Position numbers and translations under genes: made by a program. Under the pieces are notes generated by a model. The model was not told the DNA's origin. It did not search any database and saw only the letters and a list, made by a program, of their open reading frames with translations. 64,000 bases of DNA from Hyaloraphidium curvatum (lineage: Eukaryota > Monoblepharomycota > Hyaloraphidiomycetes > Hyaloraphidiales > Hyaloraphidiaceae), in assembly GCA_025558095.1 (NCBI GenBank), contig JAIVFI010000027.1, positions 124,001 through 188,000 of the forward strand, in the 5' to 3' direction. Below are positions 18,774 through 29,556 of this stretch, one piece after another. Numbering within the stretch: the stretch's first letter is position 1; every line of letters begins with the position of its first letter.

Positions 18774-20896
18774 ATGGCGGCGGCCCGGGTGCTCGCGCTC
18801 GTCCTTGTGCTCGCGCTGTTGTTTGCGCTCTCTGCAGAAGCCGCCGAACGCGGCCGCGGGGGCGGGAGCAGCGGGAGGCCCCCCAAGTCGTCCTACGAAG
18901 AGTACGAGGCCTACGACGGGCCGATTTCGGAGAACGCCGGGGGCAGGGCCGGCACGAAACCGCCCAAATCGTCTTGCGAAGAGTACGACGCCCCGCTTGA
19001 GGAGGGGGGCGGCAGGGGCGGAGGCGTCTCCCACTCGGGCGCCGGCCCAAGCCGGCCGAAGGACGGGCCCGCATGCACGCCGGCGCGAGCACAGCCCGCC
19101 GCGGTGACGCCCGTGCTCGTGCTTCCGGATCGAATCCTGCGCAACCGCGACCGGTCGTTTCCGCCGCTCATCTTCTTCGAGCTCGGCCGCGAGCTCGGCG
19201 GCGGCGCGTTCGGCAGGGTGACGCTGGCCTCGCTCCAGGCCGCCAGGCCGGCCGTGCTCGACGTGATCGAGGGCAACCCGGAACGCTTCTTTGCGCTCAA
19301 GGAGCAGAGCTACGACCACAAGCTGCCGTGCGGCAACGACCCCCGCCCGGGCATGGTCCGCAGATCCTCGCGGACGGAGCCGCAGTTCGTGGGTTGCTTC
19401 CCGGCCGCATGCGGCGCCCATGGTAATCCAACGGCTTCCCGCGGATGGCAGATGGAAAGCGTCAACGGCGGACCGTACATCGTCAAGTACTGGGGATCGT
19501 GGTACAGCCGCAGCTTCGTCGAGAAGAAGCAGCGGGCGTCCTTCACGATAGCCATGTCAAAGGCGGTATCGGACCTCGAAAGCGAACTCTACGGCAAGGG
19601 GCGTTTCTACAAGAAGCCCGGGATCCCCGAGGACAAGGCACGGATCATGATCGGCCAGCTCGCCATCGCCATCGGCTTCATACACTCAAAGAGGATCGTG
19701 GGTCCCAGAAAATGGAGCCCCAATTTGTCCCGCTCAATTCCCTTCCACGGTGCAGATCCACCGTGACTTCAAGCCGGGCAACGTCCTGATCGACGCCAAG
19801 CGCCGGCCCATGGTCGCCGACTTCGGGTGCGCCATCGACGCCTCCCGGGTCCTCCAGGATCTGTCCGAGGCGGGCTCGTGCGACTACCGCATCCGCGCCC
19901 CCGAGGCCGTTGTCTTTCCCGCGATCGTCAGCGCACCCCCACGTGGGTTTCCTGGGCGGCCAGGATCCCAGGGCTGACGTCCCCCCCGTCCCACTCCCTA
20001 CAGACAGCTACGAGATCGACTGGTGGGCCCTCGGCGTCACGGCATTCAACATCCTTACGGGCACGCCTCAGCTCGAAGGGCGCGGGACCAACGGCCCCTT
20101 TGTGGCCAAGATGAATGGCATGGCCCCCTATTCCATCTTTTGGATGGAACACTCAAGGCGCAGACAACGCCCAAACAGGAGGAGTACCTCGACAAGGCCA
20201 AGTTTGCCCAGCTGAGCCCCGACGCCAAGTCGTTCATCCGTGCGCTCCTCGAGTTTGACCCGACGCGCAGACTGGGGACCTACTCGGGCGACGGCAAGAA
20301 AGGTGCGGATGCACCTTCGCCGCCGCTGCGCGAACCGCGCTCATCCGGCTTCCTCCCGACCCGCAGGCTGGGAAGCCGTCATGTGCCACCGTTTCCTCGC
20401 CCCCCTGGACCCGAACCGCCTCATGGCGGCCGGCGCCAAGCAGGCAAAGGAGCTCGGAGATCCGATCGTCTTCGAGACGCTCACGGGAAAGCCGCCGAAC
20501 CCCAAGGCGCCGCTGCAGCCCCAGCTCAAGGTCAAGCCTGTTCCGGAGACGGTCATCAAGGAGGCTCTGAAGAAAGCTTCGGACGAGTCGTACGCGGCGT
20601 ACGAGCACCTGATCGAGGACAGGCAGCCGCCGAAGAAGGGGGCCGAGGATCCGTACCTCGCGTTGGGCCAGGACGATCCGTACTTCGACAAGGAGGAAGG
20701 GGGTAGTGTCAAAAGCGGGTCGAAGTCCGAAGCAAGTAGCAAGAAGGCGGATGCGGACGTCGATTACGACCAGTACGACTTTGAGGCCGACCCGGACGTG
20801 GCTCCCGTGAACCAGGTTCCGGCTAAGAAGGGGAAGAATAGCGGGGGGCGGAAGCTTTCGAGGCGCGGGTTGGGGTGGGCGGCGGTGATGAACTGA
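18774..20896 (+). CDS. AGC-like protein kinase with N-terminal signal peptide, 5 exons, 627 aa
   Basis: The protein opens with MAAARVLALVLVLALLFALS, a textbook signal peptide or anchor, then a polar ~110-aa spacer. The kinase domain has a Gly loop (GRELGGGAFGRV, about 138-149), Lys near 176 (FALKEQ), HRDFKPGN near 310-317, DFG near 330-332, APE (RIRAPEAV), DWWALGV and RLG (DPTRRLG). This is the full set expected of an active AGC-type kinase. There is an insert of about 55 residues in the N-lobe. Exons are 18774-19697, 19756-19942, 20004-20101, 20158-20302 and 20367-20896; all phases close (1,884 nt). The C-tail is charged with YDQYDFEADPD and basic ends. Lumenal or cell-surface location is inferred from the signal peptide; a type II anchor with cytosolic kinase cannot be excluded. 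Confidence 0.82.
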
Positions 20897-21177
20897 CCCG
20901 CGGGTTTCGGGCGGGTTTCGAAGAGTCGCCTGCAGGGTCGAGCGCGCTGCGCTGTGACACCAGCACAAACCGCATCATGTTCTTTTGCTTGTTTGAAATC
21001 AACGTTTTTGCACGCCCGCGACGTCGCAGGAACAGACCATCCCACTGCTACAGCAGGATATTGAATTACTTCGAGGTCTTGGATCTGTGCCCCTGGTGAT
21101 TGGCCGGCTGACGCAAGGGCGGCATCCGCGCGGGTCAGCTTTTGGACCCATGAAACTCCCACTTTCCGTCCCCCAAG

Positions 21178-21633
21178 ATGCGGAACCCCCAGTACACGAT
21201 GTCCGCGCTTGCCGTGCTCGCCACGCTGGTGCTGCTCCTCTGCCTGGTCATGTCTGATTGGGTTCCGTGGGCAGCGGACGCGGTACCCACCAGTGAGGTA
21301 TTCCACGACGCGAGCCGCGTTTTGAGGGATGCCATGGCCAGGGAATGGCTTCAGAAGTGGCGTAGGTCACCGGTTGCGGCCAGGACCATCGCGACATGGG
21401 AGGAGAAGATCCAGAAAACCATCAGGACCCTCGCAACCGTGTTCGCATCCCAGGGGAAGCTCAGCGCTTGCGTGATCGTGGGTTTGCCGGGTATCCGGCG
21501 CCGTGCTTTCATTGATTGCGTCCGCGTCCCGTGGCAGGCCGAAGTTCTGAGGAGCAGAGCCCACCAACAACGGCGGCACCGTCAACTTTGGATCGCAACC
21601 AACATGAACGGCGTTCGTCGACCATGGAGGTAG
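21178..21633 (+). CDS. small membrane-anchored hypothetical protein, up to 151 aa
   Basis: Residues about 8-25 (MSALAVLATLVLLLCLVM) form a hydrophobic helix, followed by a helical, basic region (EWLQKWRRSP, WEEKIQKTIRTLATVF). I do not recognise it. The second half (after about 21470) looks less protein-like, and GTGATC...GTGGCAG there could be an intron, giving a shorter C-terminus. Treat as tentative. Confidence 0.4.
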   Translation: MRNPQYTMSALAVLATLVLLLCLVMSDWVPWAADAVPTSEVFHDASRVLRDAMAREWLQKWRRSPVAARTIATWEEKIQKTIRTLATVFASQGKLSACVIVGLPGIRRRAFIDCVRVPWQAEVLRSRAHQQRRHRQLWIATNMNGVRRPWR

Positions 21634-21798
21634 ATCGTCATGTTGACAAACCAGCTACCGTGGATGCGGAGCAGGTGTTCGTTATCGGATCGTTAAACTG
21701 CTTCTTGGCAATCGGCTTCTGGGCAATCGAGCTATATTGAACCCGTCAAAGCGCAGTCCACTGCTGGGTATCTCGTCGAACTCCTCCCTCACGCCCGC

Positions 21799-22437
21799 TC
21801 AAGCCTTGGCGCACTTGGGCTTGTGCGCCTTCCAGTCGCGCTTCTGGCAGTCCGCCCCGCAGTATCCTGTTCGACCGGCCGTGAGCACTTTGCCGACGTC
21901 GCACTTCCAGGGACGCCCACCGATCTTCTTGCAGCCCGAGCACTTGGAGATCCTGACGCTCCCCCCTTCCTTCTTCCCGCACAGCGCGCACTTTTCCCCG
22001 CCCGCCGCCGTCTTTGCCCCCCCGGCGTCCTTGACGACCTTGACTGCAACCGCCTCCTCGACGAGCTCGTACAGGTCCAGCGTCTCGTCCCCCAGCCTGT
22101 GCCCCCCGGCGCCCTCCACCTTCTTCACGGCGCCCTGCGACTCCAACTGCGCGACAAAGTCCTGGACCTCGGGGTTGGCGTAGAAGTGCCTCGGCGTCGG
22201 GGGCAGCGGGACCGCCGAGCCGTGCCACTGCCGCGGGTTGGCCGCGATCCGCGCAAACTCGCCGCTCTCGCCGGCATCGGGTCCGTAGAGGAGCGAGACG
22301 GAGGGGACCAGCGGGGAGGAGGGCTCGAGGGAGGGCGATTCGGAGCGCGGGAAGGAGGAGAGCTCGATGGTCACGGGCACGGGAGGGAAGCGGCCGGCGG
22401 TGCCCTGCTGGATCTGGAAAACGCGGGGGTGCGGCAT
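21799..22437 (-). CDS. MYND-type zinc finger protein, single exon, 212 aa
   Basis: The C-terminal 60 residues carry a MYND finger: CALCGKK, then KCSGCKK, YCGADCQKRDW and HKPKC, which supply the C-x2-C / C-x2-C / C-x3-C / H-x3-C ligands. An unusually long loop (about 20 residues) sits between the second and third pairs. The N-terminal ~140 residues have no recognised domain. MYND fingers normally mediate protein-protein contacts. It is one of two MYND genes here (other at 31939-33218), not obviously related outside the finger. Confidence 0.8.
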   Translation of the reverse strand: MPHPRVFQIQQGTAGRFPPVPVTIELSSFPRSESPSLEPSSPLVPSVSLLYGPDAGESGEFARIAANPRQWHGSAVPLPPTPRHFYANPEVQDFVAQLESQGAVKKVEGAGGHRLGDETLDLYELVEEAVAVKVVKDAGGAKTAAGGEKCALCGKKEGGSVRISKCSGCKKIGGRPWKCDVGKVLTAGRTGYCGADCQKRDWKAHKPKCAKA

Positions 22438-23156
22438 CGTCGTCAGCGGCGGGGAGAAGGAGGGCGCTTCCGGGGGAGAATGGAACGCTGTCGTCCGTGG
22501 GGAAAAATGGGAGTTGGGCGGCTCTGCCTCTCAAAAGGCGCCCGGGGGTCGGGGGCGCGTCGGGCGTGAAGGGCCAGGTCGATCTCGACCTCCCGGCTCC
22601 GTTAGGCGAGGAAGTTGCTGCTATGTCCTAGCTCGTAGCTAGTAAAGTAACGGATGCCGCCTCTTCGCACCAAGATGCCGCCGGTAAGGCTGTTACAAAG
22701 GCAGCCCCGACCCGAGGCGCCACACTCGATCAGTACCTCAACTGCCACCAGCTCCCCCAGGCGTCCGTAGGAACCGATGAGAACCTTATTCGCCGCAGCT
22801 AAGATCTGCAGCTGGCATTGTCTTCAGGAGAACGAGCACGATGTGCAGTTGATGTTAGCGACCAGGGGACCGAACGAATCATCGGACGAACGCAAGACAT
22901 TGAGCAGAGTTCTGGATTCCAATCGTGCGTTACAAGAGCACGTCACGCCGGCCCCTGCCGTGGGAGCCAGCCGACCATTACCCGGTCTAGTAGATGTCGT
23001 AGTCTAAGGCATGTCCTTTTTCGCACCCGGCCCGCCGGGCGACGCCGTCCGCTAGCCATGCGCGGTCGGCCCCCCGCGGGGGATGCGGATGTGCCCCACG
23101 GGCCCGCTCCCGGGCCCGATGCGGCGCGAGACGGTGCGAAGGCCCCGTGCGGAGGC
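22438..23156. other. intergenic, 719 bp
   Basis: Upstream of the MYND gene and downstream of the propeller-like gene. Short open frames are present without protein character. No RNA gene seen. Confidence 0.45.
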
Positions 23157-24705
23157 TCAGTCGTACCGCTCGAAGACGACGCCGCGCTTGACGACGCGGC
23201 GGATGTCGGGGTACGCGAAGCGGCTGCGGGTCGGAGCAAGCAGGTCAGACAATGAAGTGGAGGTGCAGAAGGCGGGGTACCCACTCGGCGTAGTACATCG
23301 CCATGTCCGCGTAGCCCTGGTTGTTGCCGTTGGGCCCGATCAGGGTCGGGTACCACGCGCGGGTGCCGTCGACCGAGGCCGTGACGACGCGGTCGCCGGA
23401 CCAGTCGATGAAGTTGTCCGAGGCCGCGACGTGGATGCGGTTGTCCCAGCCGCCGTAGACGGCGACCCACTTGGAGAGCACGTGGTTCCAGCTGAGCACG
23501 GCGTTGGCGCCGTCGTAGTCGATGCCGCGCACGGGGACGTAGTCGCCGTACAGGCCGGGCGAGTTGAAGCCGGCGCCGTCCCACTTGAACCAGGTGCCGG
23601 GCGCGCCGTTGGGGTCGTACGAGACGGCGATGCCGAACTTGTGCTCGGGGTTGGCGACGAACATGATGACCCAGCGGTTCTGCGCCGCATCCCAGATGGC
23701 GCTGGAGGGGAAAACAGGCATGTCAGGAAGGGCTCGGGTGTCAGGCAAGGGGGCGTGCTCACCCGTGGTTGCCGAGGCCGCCGAAGATGGCACGGTTCAC
23801 GCCGTCGTAGTCCGAGGGGCGGCCGGGGGAGGTGAGGATCTGGCCCATGTCGTTGGACCAGCTCATGCCGTTGTCGTACGAGTGGACCACGCCGATCGAC
23901 TTCCACGCGGGGCCGCCGGCACCTGCAAGAAAAGCCGGATCAGACGAAGGGCAAGGCGGCGGATCGACGGGAATGCTCACCCTGGTAGGGCCAGTAGCCG
24001 TCCTCGGCGTGGTAGAAAGAGATAAGGTGTCGCGGGTTGCCGTCCGTGGGGTGCTGGAAGACCGTCGAGAGCCACTTGCCGCCGTTGGCCCATCCGGGCT
24101 GGCCAGTGCGTCCACCTGCACGGGCCGGGTCAGCGCGACGAAGGGGACCGGCCAGTGCGCAGGAACCAACCGAAGTAGATGACCGGGTACGGGATCCACG
24201 GCACGACGGCGGTCTGCTGCTCCGCGTACGGGCCGTAGCCGGTGGTGCGGTAGTTCTCGCAGTTTGCCCAGATCATCTGCCACCCGCCGTCGGCGTTGGG
24301 CAGGGCGGTGAGCTGCCCGTCGGGGAAGACGTGGTAGGCGGGGTTGCCGGCGGTGTTCTGCGAGGGGGAGACGGGGATCAGAGGGCTGCGGGCGACGATC
24401 GCGACGGCGCCGCCTCCCGGCGCGCATCGCGGCCGGAGTGCGGCGCTGGCGGGCCGGGGGGCTCAACTCACCCCAATCTCCTCGTAGGTGGTCAGGCGCA
24501 TGCCCCAGTTGTTGCTCGGCCCGCGCTTGTGCAGCTTGATCCCCGGCGCCGGCGCGAGGTGCGTGAAGTAGTCCGACTCGTTCGCCGCCGGCGCCGCGGG
24601 CGCGACGGGCGCGGCATCGGACGCGGTGCCGAGCGCGAGGAAGGCCAGCGAGGCCAGGGCCGAGGCGGCGAGGCCGCGGCGGGAGAGGCGGGCGGCGGAG
24701 ACCAT
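23157..24705 (-). CDS. secreted beta-propeller-like protein (DUF4185/sialidase-like), 6 exons, 399 aa
   Basis: The signal peptide is about residues 1-32 (ASALASLAFLALGTASDA). Exons from high to low: 24705-24472, 24357-24171, 24115-23981, 23922-23763, 23701-23285 and 23223-23157. Introns are 114, 55, 58, 58, 61 and 61-nt class, all GT-AG, and phases close (1,200 nt). Repeating blade-like segments such as VVHSYDNGMSWSNDMG, AIWDAAQNRWVIMFVANPEH and HVAASDNFIDWSGDRVVTAS resemble the Asp-box/blade strands of sialidase-like or DUF4185 propellers. This suggests a secreted glycan-active or glycan-binding protein. The Arg triad of true sialidases was not identified, so enzymatic activity is open. Confidence 0.78.
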
Positions 24706-25825
24706 CTTCGCTCGGTGCAAACGCTCGTTCGCGGCGGAAGAGGGGATGCACTTGGGGTTGCGGGAGGGTCTCGCGGCGGAGGAGTTGCCGGGTTCGTCGA
24801 CCTCTTGCCGGGTTTTTGAACAGCGCCGTGCGTGTGCGCAAGTTCGCGATCGGGCGAGCGGCGTGACGAAGCCGACCGCCGATTTTGCAATGGGGGCCCA
24901 GGCCTTCGGTGGAACTGCCACCGATCAAATGCCGCCGACCCCGGCGCACCGCGCCCAACTCGCAAGAAAACCCCTCGATAACCGCGGCGCCGCCCTGAAT
25001 CGATCTTCCGACCTCGGCGGCGGGCAGCCCCGTGCACCCGCCGCCCCGTGTGCGGTGTCCCCGCGACCTCCGATTCCCCCGAGGTTGGCGCCACGCCGCA
25101 CCAGCCCGATCTTGCGAGGATCCCCCAAGCTCGGGCTCCCGAAAACAAAACCCGGGGAATCTCACGTGAATCAAGCGGCGCCGCGATCGGTCGGAGGTTC
25201 GGCAAATCTCCGCCGCGCCCGCCTCGAATTCATGCGGCCGCCCCGGGGATTTACCCCCCGGACGCCGATTTCCCGACGGGGCATGAGCTTCCCAATCGGT
25301 CGCCGTGCCGTTGCGCGCTCCCTGTCCCGCCGTGGCGCGGGGGCGGTGCAGGGGTCCGGCGCCGGCAGGCATTGCGGTCCGCTTGTCGGCAGGCAGGAGG
25401 AGCCCGCACGCACGCCGGGAGGGCGAGCGGGGCGCGGTGACGCCGCCGTCGGGGCATCCCGGCCTGGTCCGGCGGCCACCGTGACCAGTCACAACCAACG
25501 GCGGCGACACGGGCCTGCCCGACGAGCATCCAGCAAAGATGAATTGAATGAGCCTCCCCGGGGGCGCGGCGGGCCGGCGCGCCGCTGCCGGGGCACCGGT
25601 GGTGGTGTCGTCGAACTTCCAGTTGCCGGCCCGCGGGCGAGACTTCCGAGAAGCAACGACGGTGGGACGGCCTCCTGCAGCACCAGACCCATTGCATTCC
25701 CCCCTAGCACCTGCCGGACGTGCCGGATCAGCGCCAGCCCACTCTCGCCCCGCCCACCCCGCCTCCAACCCCACCCACCTCCTCCTGAACCTTCCGCCTC
25801 CGGTCCTCGCCCCGTTCCCCGCCCC
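24706..25825. other. long intergenic region, 1,120 bp
   Basis: Lies upstream of the secreted propeller-like gene and downstream of the exostosin-like gene. Extreme GC content creates overlapping open frames in several phases, but none has domain motifs or plausible hydrophobic periodicity. I see nothing functional. Confidence 0.4.
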
Positions 25826-27283
25826 TCACACCCCCAACCCCGCCCCCAAACGCGCCAACACGACCCCCACCGCCACCCCGAACCTCTCCACCCTCAGCTC
25901 CGCCCGTCTCCCTTTGCCCCCGCTCCAAACACTGTAGAGCTCCCCGCAGGCGTCCATCCGCGCCTGCACCTCCTCCGCCGTGAAGTTGCGGAGGTACGAG
26001 ACGAGCCACGGGAGCGACGATTCCGGTAAATGGAGGGCGCAGCGGTTCCAGAGGGTGCCGGAGGCCTCGAGCAGCGGCGGCACGAAGCCGTCGGCGAGGA
26101 TCACGGGGACGGTGCCGGCGCGGAGGAGGTCCGACAGCCTGCGATCGCACCCAGCGGGATCAGCACCGACCGCAGCTCGGCGGAAAGGGAACCACCTGTA
26201 GGAATGCACCCCGCAGCCCCGCGGCACCAGGCCGAACCTCGCACCCGCCAGAAGCTCGTCGTACCCGGGCCCTGCGGCGCTCTGGACCGCATCGAGCGGG
26301 CAGAGATGGTCGATCCGCTCCCCTTTGTTGCACTCCATCCTCACCACCACATCCTTGCCGTCGTCGAGCCACCGCAACGCCGAGCGGAGGGGCTCCCCGC
26401 AACCCCCGTACCTCGTCCCCTTGAACGACAGCAGCCACCTCCGCTCCCTGGCACTTCTCGGCACGTACGCCGCCCAATCCCAACCCGCCGCCGCGCGCGA
26501 CTCGAGCGGCAGCGCGACGTCGAACCCGTGCCTCCACCCGCCCGCGCGGGCGTTCGTGGCGAGCACGATCGCGCGGTCGGTGGTGTCGAGGCCCACGAGG
26601 CGGGACCACTCCAGGTGGTGGAAGTCGTTCTCGGTCCAGAGGAGGTGGTTGCGGCCGCCGTTCCAGTGCGGCAGGGTGCGGAGGAGGGCGTCCCCGTTCC
26701 CCGGAGCCGCGCCGGCGTGGCATGCGTTGCCCAAACACTGCAGCGGCAGGTCCGGGAAGAACAAGCACGCTTCCTCCGGATCGTCCGTGGCCCAAGGCTG
26801 CCGCCTCATCCACGCGACGACCTCGCGGGCCATCCAGTGCTGCGCCTCGGGCGGCGTGGCGTTGTACACGAACACCCTCCGCGGCCGGCGGAGGCAGCGG
26901 GTCCAGTCGAAGCACGAGTCCATAGTGCAGGTTTGCGCGAGGTGCCAGGGGAGGGGCTCGGAGGCGGGGTGGAGGGCGGCGGCGGAGTGCCCCGGGATGG
27001 GGGCCGAGAAGGGCGGGCCGAGCGATGGCTGGGGGAAGGGGAGGGGCGGAAGGAAGGTGTGGTGGTCCGAGGGGCAGGTGCGCGTGGGCGGGGGCGGGCA
27101 GGAGCCCCCTGCGGGCCCGCCGGACGCGCCGTGCGGGGTGTGGCTTCTCGGCGGTTCCGCGTCGTCCGCCGCCGGCCCGGGGTACGAAAAGGCGGCGACG
27201 AGCAGCAAAAGGGCTGCGAGCGAACAGGCCGCGATGAAGAGGGGCTGCGAGTGCCGCGCCTCGTGGCGCAGGGAGAAGGGCAT
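25826..27283 (-). CDS. exostosin-family glycosyltransferase-like protein, 2 exons, 466 aa
   Basis: Type II membrane topology: basic N-terminus, a single helix (about 13-35, LFIAACSLAALLLLVAAFSY), a Pro-rich stem, then a GT47-type lumenal domain. Characteristic blocks are RRVFVYNA, a ARAGGWRHGFDVALPL-type strand, RERRWLLSFKGTR, GCGVHSYR-LSDLLRAG and TVPVILADGFVPPL; the last two are the usual exostosin C-terminal signature. The signature is formed only after removing a 57-nt GT-AG intron (26195-26139), which joins HSYR to LSDLL. That intron has no stop and would otherwise be read through. Exons are 27283-26196 and 26138-25826. Probably builds wall or glycoprotein glycans in the Golgi; donor sugar unknown. 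Confidence 0.8.
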   Translation of the reverse strand: MPFSLRHEARHSQPLFIAACSLAALLLLVAAFSYPGPAADDAEPPRSHTPHGASGGPAGGSCPPPPTRTCPSDHHTFLPPLPFPQPSLGPPFSAPIPGHSAAALHPASEPLPWHLAQTCTMDSCFDWTRCLRRPRRVFVYNATPPEAQHWMAREVVAWMRRQPWATDDPEEACLFFPDLPLQCLGNACHAGAAPGNGDALLRTLPHWNGGRNHLLWTENDFHHLEWSRLVGLDTTDRAIVLATNARAGGWRHGFDVALPLESRAAAGWDWAAYVPRSARERRWLLSFKGTRYGGCGEPLRSALRWLDDGKDVVVRMECNKGERIDHLCPLDAVQSAAGPGYDELLAGARFGLVPRGCGVHSYRWFPFRRAAVGADPAGCDRRLSDLLRAGTVPVILADGFVPPLLEASGTLWNRCALHLPESSLPWLVSYLRNFTAEEVQARMDACGELYSVWSGGKGRRAELRVERFGVAVGVVLARLGAGLGV

Positions 27284-27501
27284 CGCGGGCGGGAGGGGGT
27301 TGTTTGTTTGCTGAGGAGGCGCGAGCAGGGTGACTCGGCGCGCTCCCCGAATCCAACAACACCTCGAGCAGAAGCTTTCTGTCAAGTTGCCTCATCTACA
27401 GTTGCTTGTCATTACCAGTCATTTCCACTACGAGCTCTACTTGCTTTCCAGGCACCTTCAAGGCCTCAGCTCTTATAGACGTCGCCCGCGCCCCAGCGGG
27501 A

Positions 27502-28539
27502 TCACCTCCTGTGCGCGGCCGCGTAGTGCGCCCCCATCCCCTCCGCCGTCGCGAACCTGGCCCCGCACCCCGCAAACGGGCACGCGTGCCCTCCGTCTCC
27601 CCCCCGGGGTTGCTGCTGGTGCGCGGCGCGGTGCCGCTCGAACTCGTCCGCGGGCACCCTCGCCAGGCACGCCGGGCACGTGCGCGCACCCGGAAACGTG
27701 AAGCTCGACGACGCCGCCGCGCTCGGGGAGGAGCCGGGGGCGGTGCGGCCCGAGGGCTGGGCCCACCATGCCGATCCGGGGAACCCCGAGGGGTCGGGCG
27801 GCTGGATGGCGGGGAAGAAGGAGAAGGCGGGGGATGTCGGCTGCGGGGAGGTTTGGAGCTGCGTGCCGGGGAAGGAGGCGGAGAGGAGGGCGGCGGGGGA
27901 GGTGCGGAGCGTCGCGGGGGGCGCGGGGGGGTCGGAGGCGGCCGGGGCTGACGGGGAGGCGAGCGGGCGTGTGGATGCGGGCGGGTACGGGGCCGGCCGC
28001 ATGCGCAAGGCCGCGGCGCTGATTTGGTACAGCGCCGCGCGGTCCAGCGAGTTGACCCTCGGCGCCGGCGGCCCGTGCCCCGCGGCGCTTCGAGTCCGGG
28101 AGCGCGAGGCGGCGATCGAGGGCACGTCGACCAAGGATGCGGTGTCGAGGGCCAGGCCAACACCCAGGTCGGGGGGCAGCGAGAGCCCGGCGAGGCGCGG
28201 GAAGGCGTCCGGCGCGGCAGGCGTCACCTTCGGGGTGTTTGTGGCGGGAAGCACCGTGGGAGTGGGACCGGCAGGCGGCTCGGCCGTCAGCGAGAAGGAG
28301 CGGGCCCGCGGCGGTGGCGGCGGGGAAGGGAAAGGCTGCCGAACAGCGGCCGTCTGTGCCCCGCCACGGGGCAGGAAGAAGTTGACGTCCAGCTCCAGCG
28401 AGCCGTCCGCCGCCACGACCACTGGCACCCCCGGCGCGGGCTGCTGCTGCCAGCGCCCTGCCCGCTTCGGCCCGCCCTCCGCCGCCCCCGCGGCGCCGCC
28501 GGCCGCCTCGTCGTCCTCATCGCTGGCGTTGCCCGCCAT
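27502..28539 (-). CDS. C2H2 zinc finger protein, single exon, 345 aa
   Basis: Most of the protein (1-270) is Pro/Ala/Ser-rich and probably disordered. Two fingers sit at the very C-terminus: CPACLARVPADEFERHRAAH and CPFAGCGARFATAEGMGAHY..H. The first has C-x2-C-x12-H-x3-H-like spacing, and the second is a standard C2H2 with C-x4-C. It may act as a DNA- or RNA-binding regulator in the nucleus, but no nuclear signal was identified. An acidic patch (NASDEDDEA) follows the start Met. Confidence 0.7.
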   Translation of the reverse strand: MAGNASDEDDEAAGGAAGAAEGGPKRAGRWQQQPAPGVPVVVAADGSLELDVNFFLPRGGAQTAAVRQPFPSPPPPPRARSFSLTAEPPAGPTPTVLPATNTPKVTPAAPDAFPRLAGLSLPPDLGVGLALDTASLVDVPSIAASRSRTRSAAGHGPPAPRVNSLDRAALYQISAAALRMRPAPYPPASTRPLASPSAPAASDPPAPPATLRTSPAALLSASFPGTQLQTSPQPTSPAFSFFPAIQPPDPSGFPGSAWWAQPSGRTAPGSSPSAAASSSFTFPGARTCPACLARVPADEFERHRAAHQQQPRGGDGGHACPFAGCGARFATAEGMGAHYAAAHRR

Positions 28540-29556
28540 GCGTCAACGCCGGGGGCGGTGCGGTGCCTGTTATCGGCTATCGGGCACTAGTTGCTGTCGC
28601 GCCATGTCCCCGCTGTTTGCCGGCAGGAGCGGCGCACGGCAAGCGGACTGTCGATCTCCGATGCGGCGGAACCCCGGTGCGTCCCGCCGATCGGGGTTGC
28701 CGGACCCGAAGCCCGGGCGATCCCGGGACGAATCCCGCTGGGCCCAACCTTGTCCAAAACAAGCTCGTCGGGGCGGCCCGCTCGGCCAGGGCTTCCCGCG
28801 CAACACGCGCACGGGCACCCGGCAGCACTCGCCCGCTTCCCCGCCCTCCGAATCGGTCTCCTTTTTGGGCCGCTGGGCGGCGGCGGCCGTGCACCGATGG
28901 ACCTGCGGCGAGGCGCACGGCGGCAAAGCGGGACGATCGCTCCGATCATCGGGACCCGAACAACCGAAACCCTCCGCATCTTGGCACACCCATCCGAGCA
29001 GCCCCCCCGCGCATCACACCCATCTGCCCCCCCGCCGATCGCGTGGAACGAAAGCCCGGCGTGCGGCCGGCGGGGACCGTCCCCCGGCCGGCCGGCTGGG
29101 ATCCGCGGTTGCTCATTGCTCATCCTTCCGCCCCGCCCCGGTGGCGGGCCGGCGGCCCTCCTTCCGCGCATCGGCAACGCACGCAATTCCCCTTCACCCT
29201 CCTGAGTTGGTTCTGCGGGGGTCCGGGCAACCCGCGTGCGGCCCGCGGGGGAAACGGGCCGCGGGGAGCGCGGGGTGGGATAGCCGCCCGTGCCGCCGGC
29301 GGCACCGCCCGCGGCCGCTTTGCCGCAGGCCGACCGAATACCGGGCCCGCGGGCGTGCCGGGGCGGGTGCGGACCCGGAGCGCCGGTGGCGGGAGGAGGA
29401 GCGGGGAGCCACACGGCCGGTCCCGCGCGAGGGACTCGGTGTCCCCGGGCGATAAGCCATTGGCGGCCGCTTCGCCACTTTGCCGCCGCCGTCTCCGATA
29501 GGTCGCGCTGACACAACTCACTGCAATTCCCCCAATCCAACCGGTCCCCACAAGGA
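28540..29556. other. long intergenic region, 1,017 bp
   Basis: Upstream of the C2H2 gene and downstream of the CoA-transferase. GC-rich, with many spurious open frames on both strands; nothing with domain content. Confidence 0.4.

Noticed and set aside
24626-26029. 467-codon plus-strand frame
   Set aside because: Covers an intergenic stretch plus the start region of two minus-strand genes; composition is Arg/Pro-rich shadow sequence without motifs.
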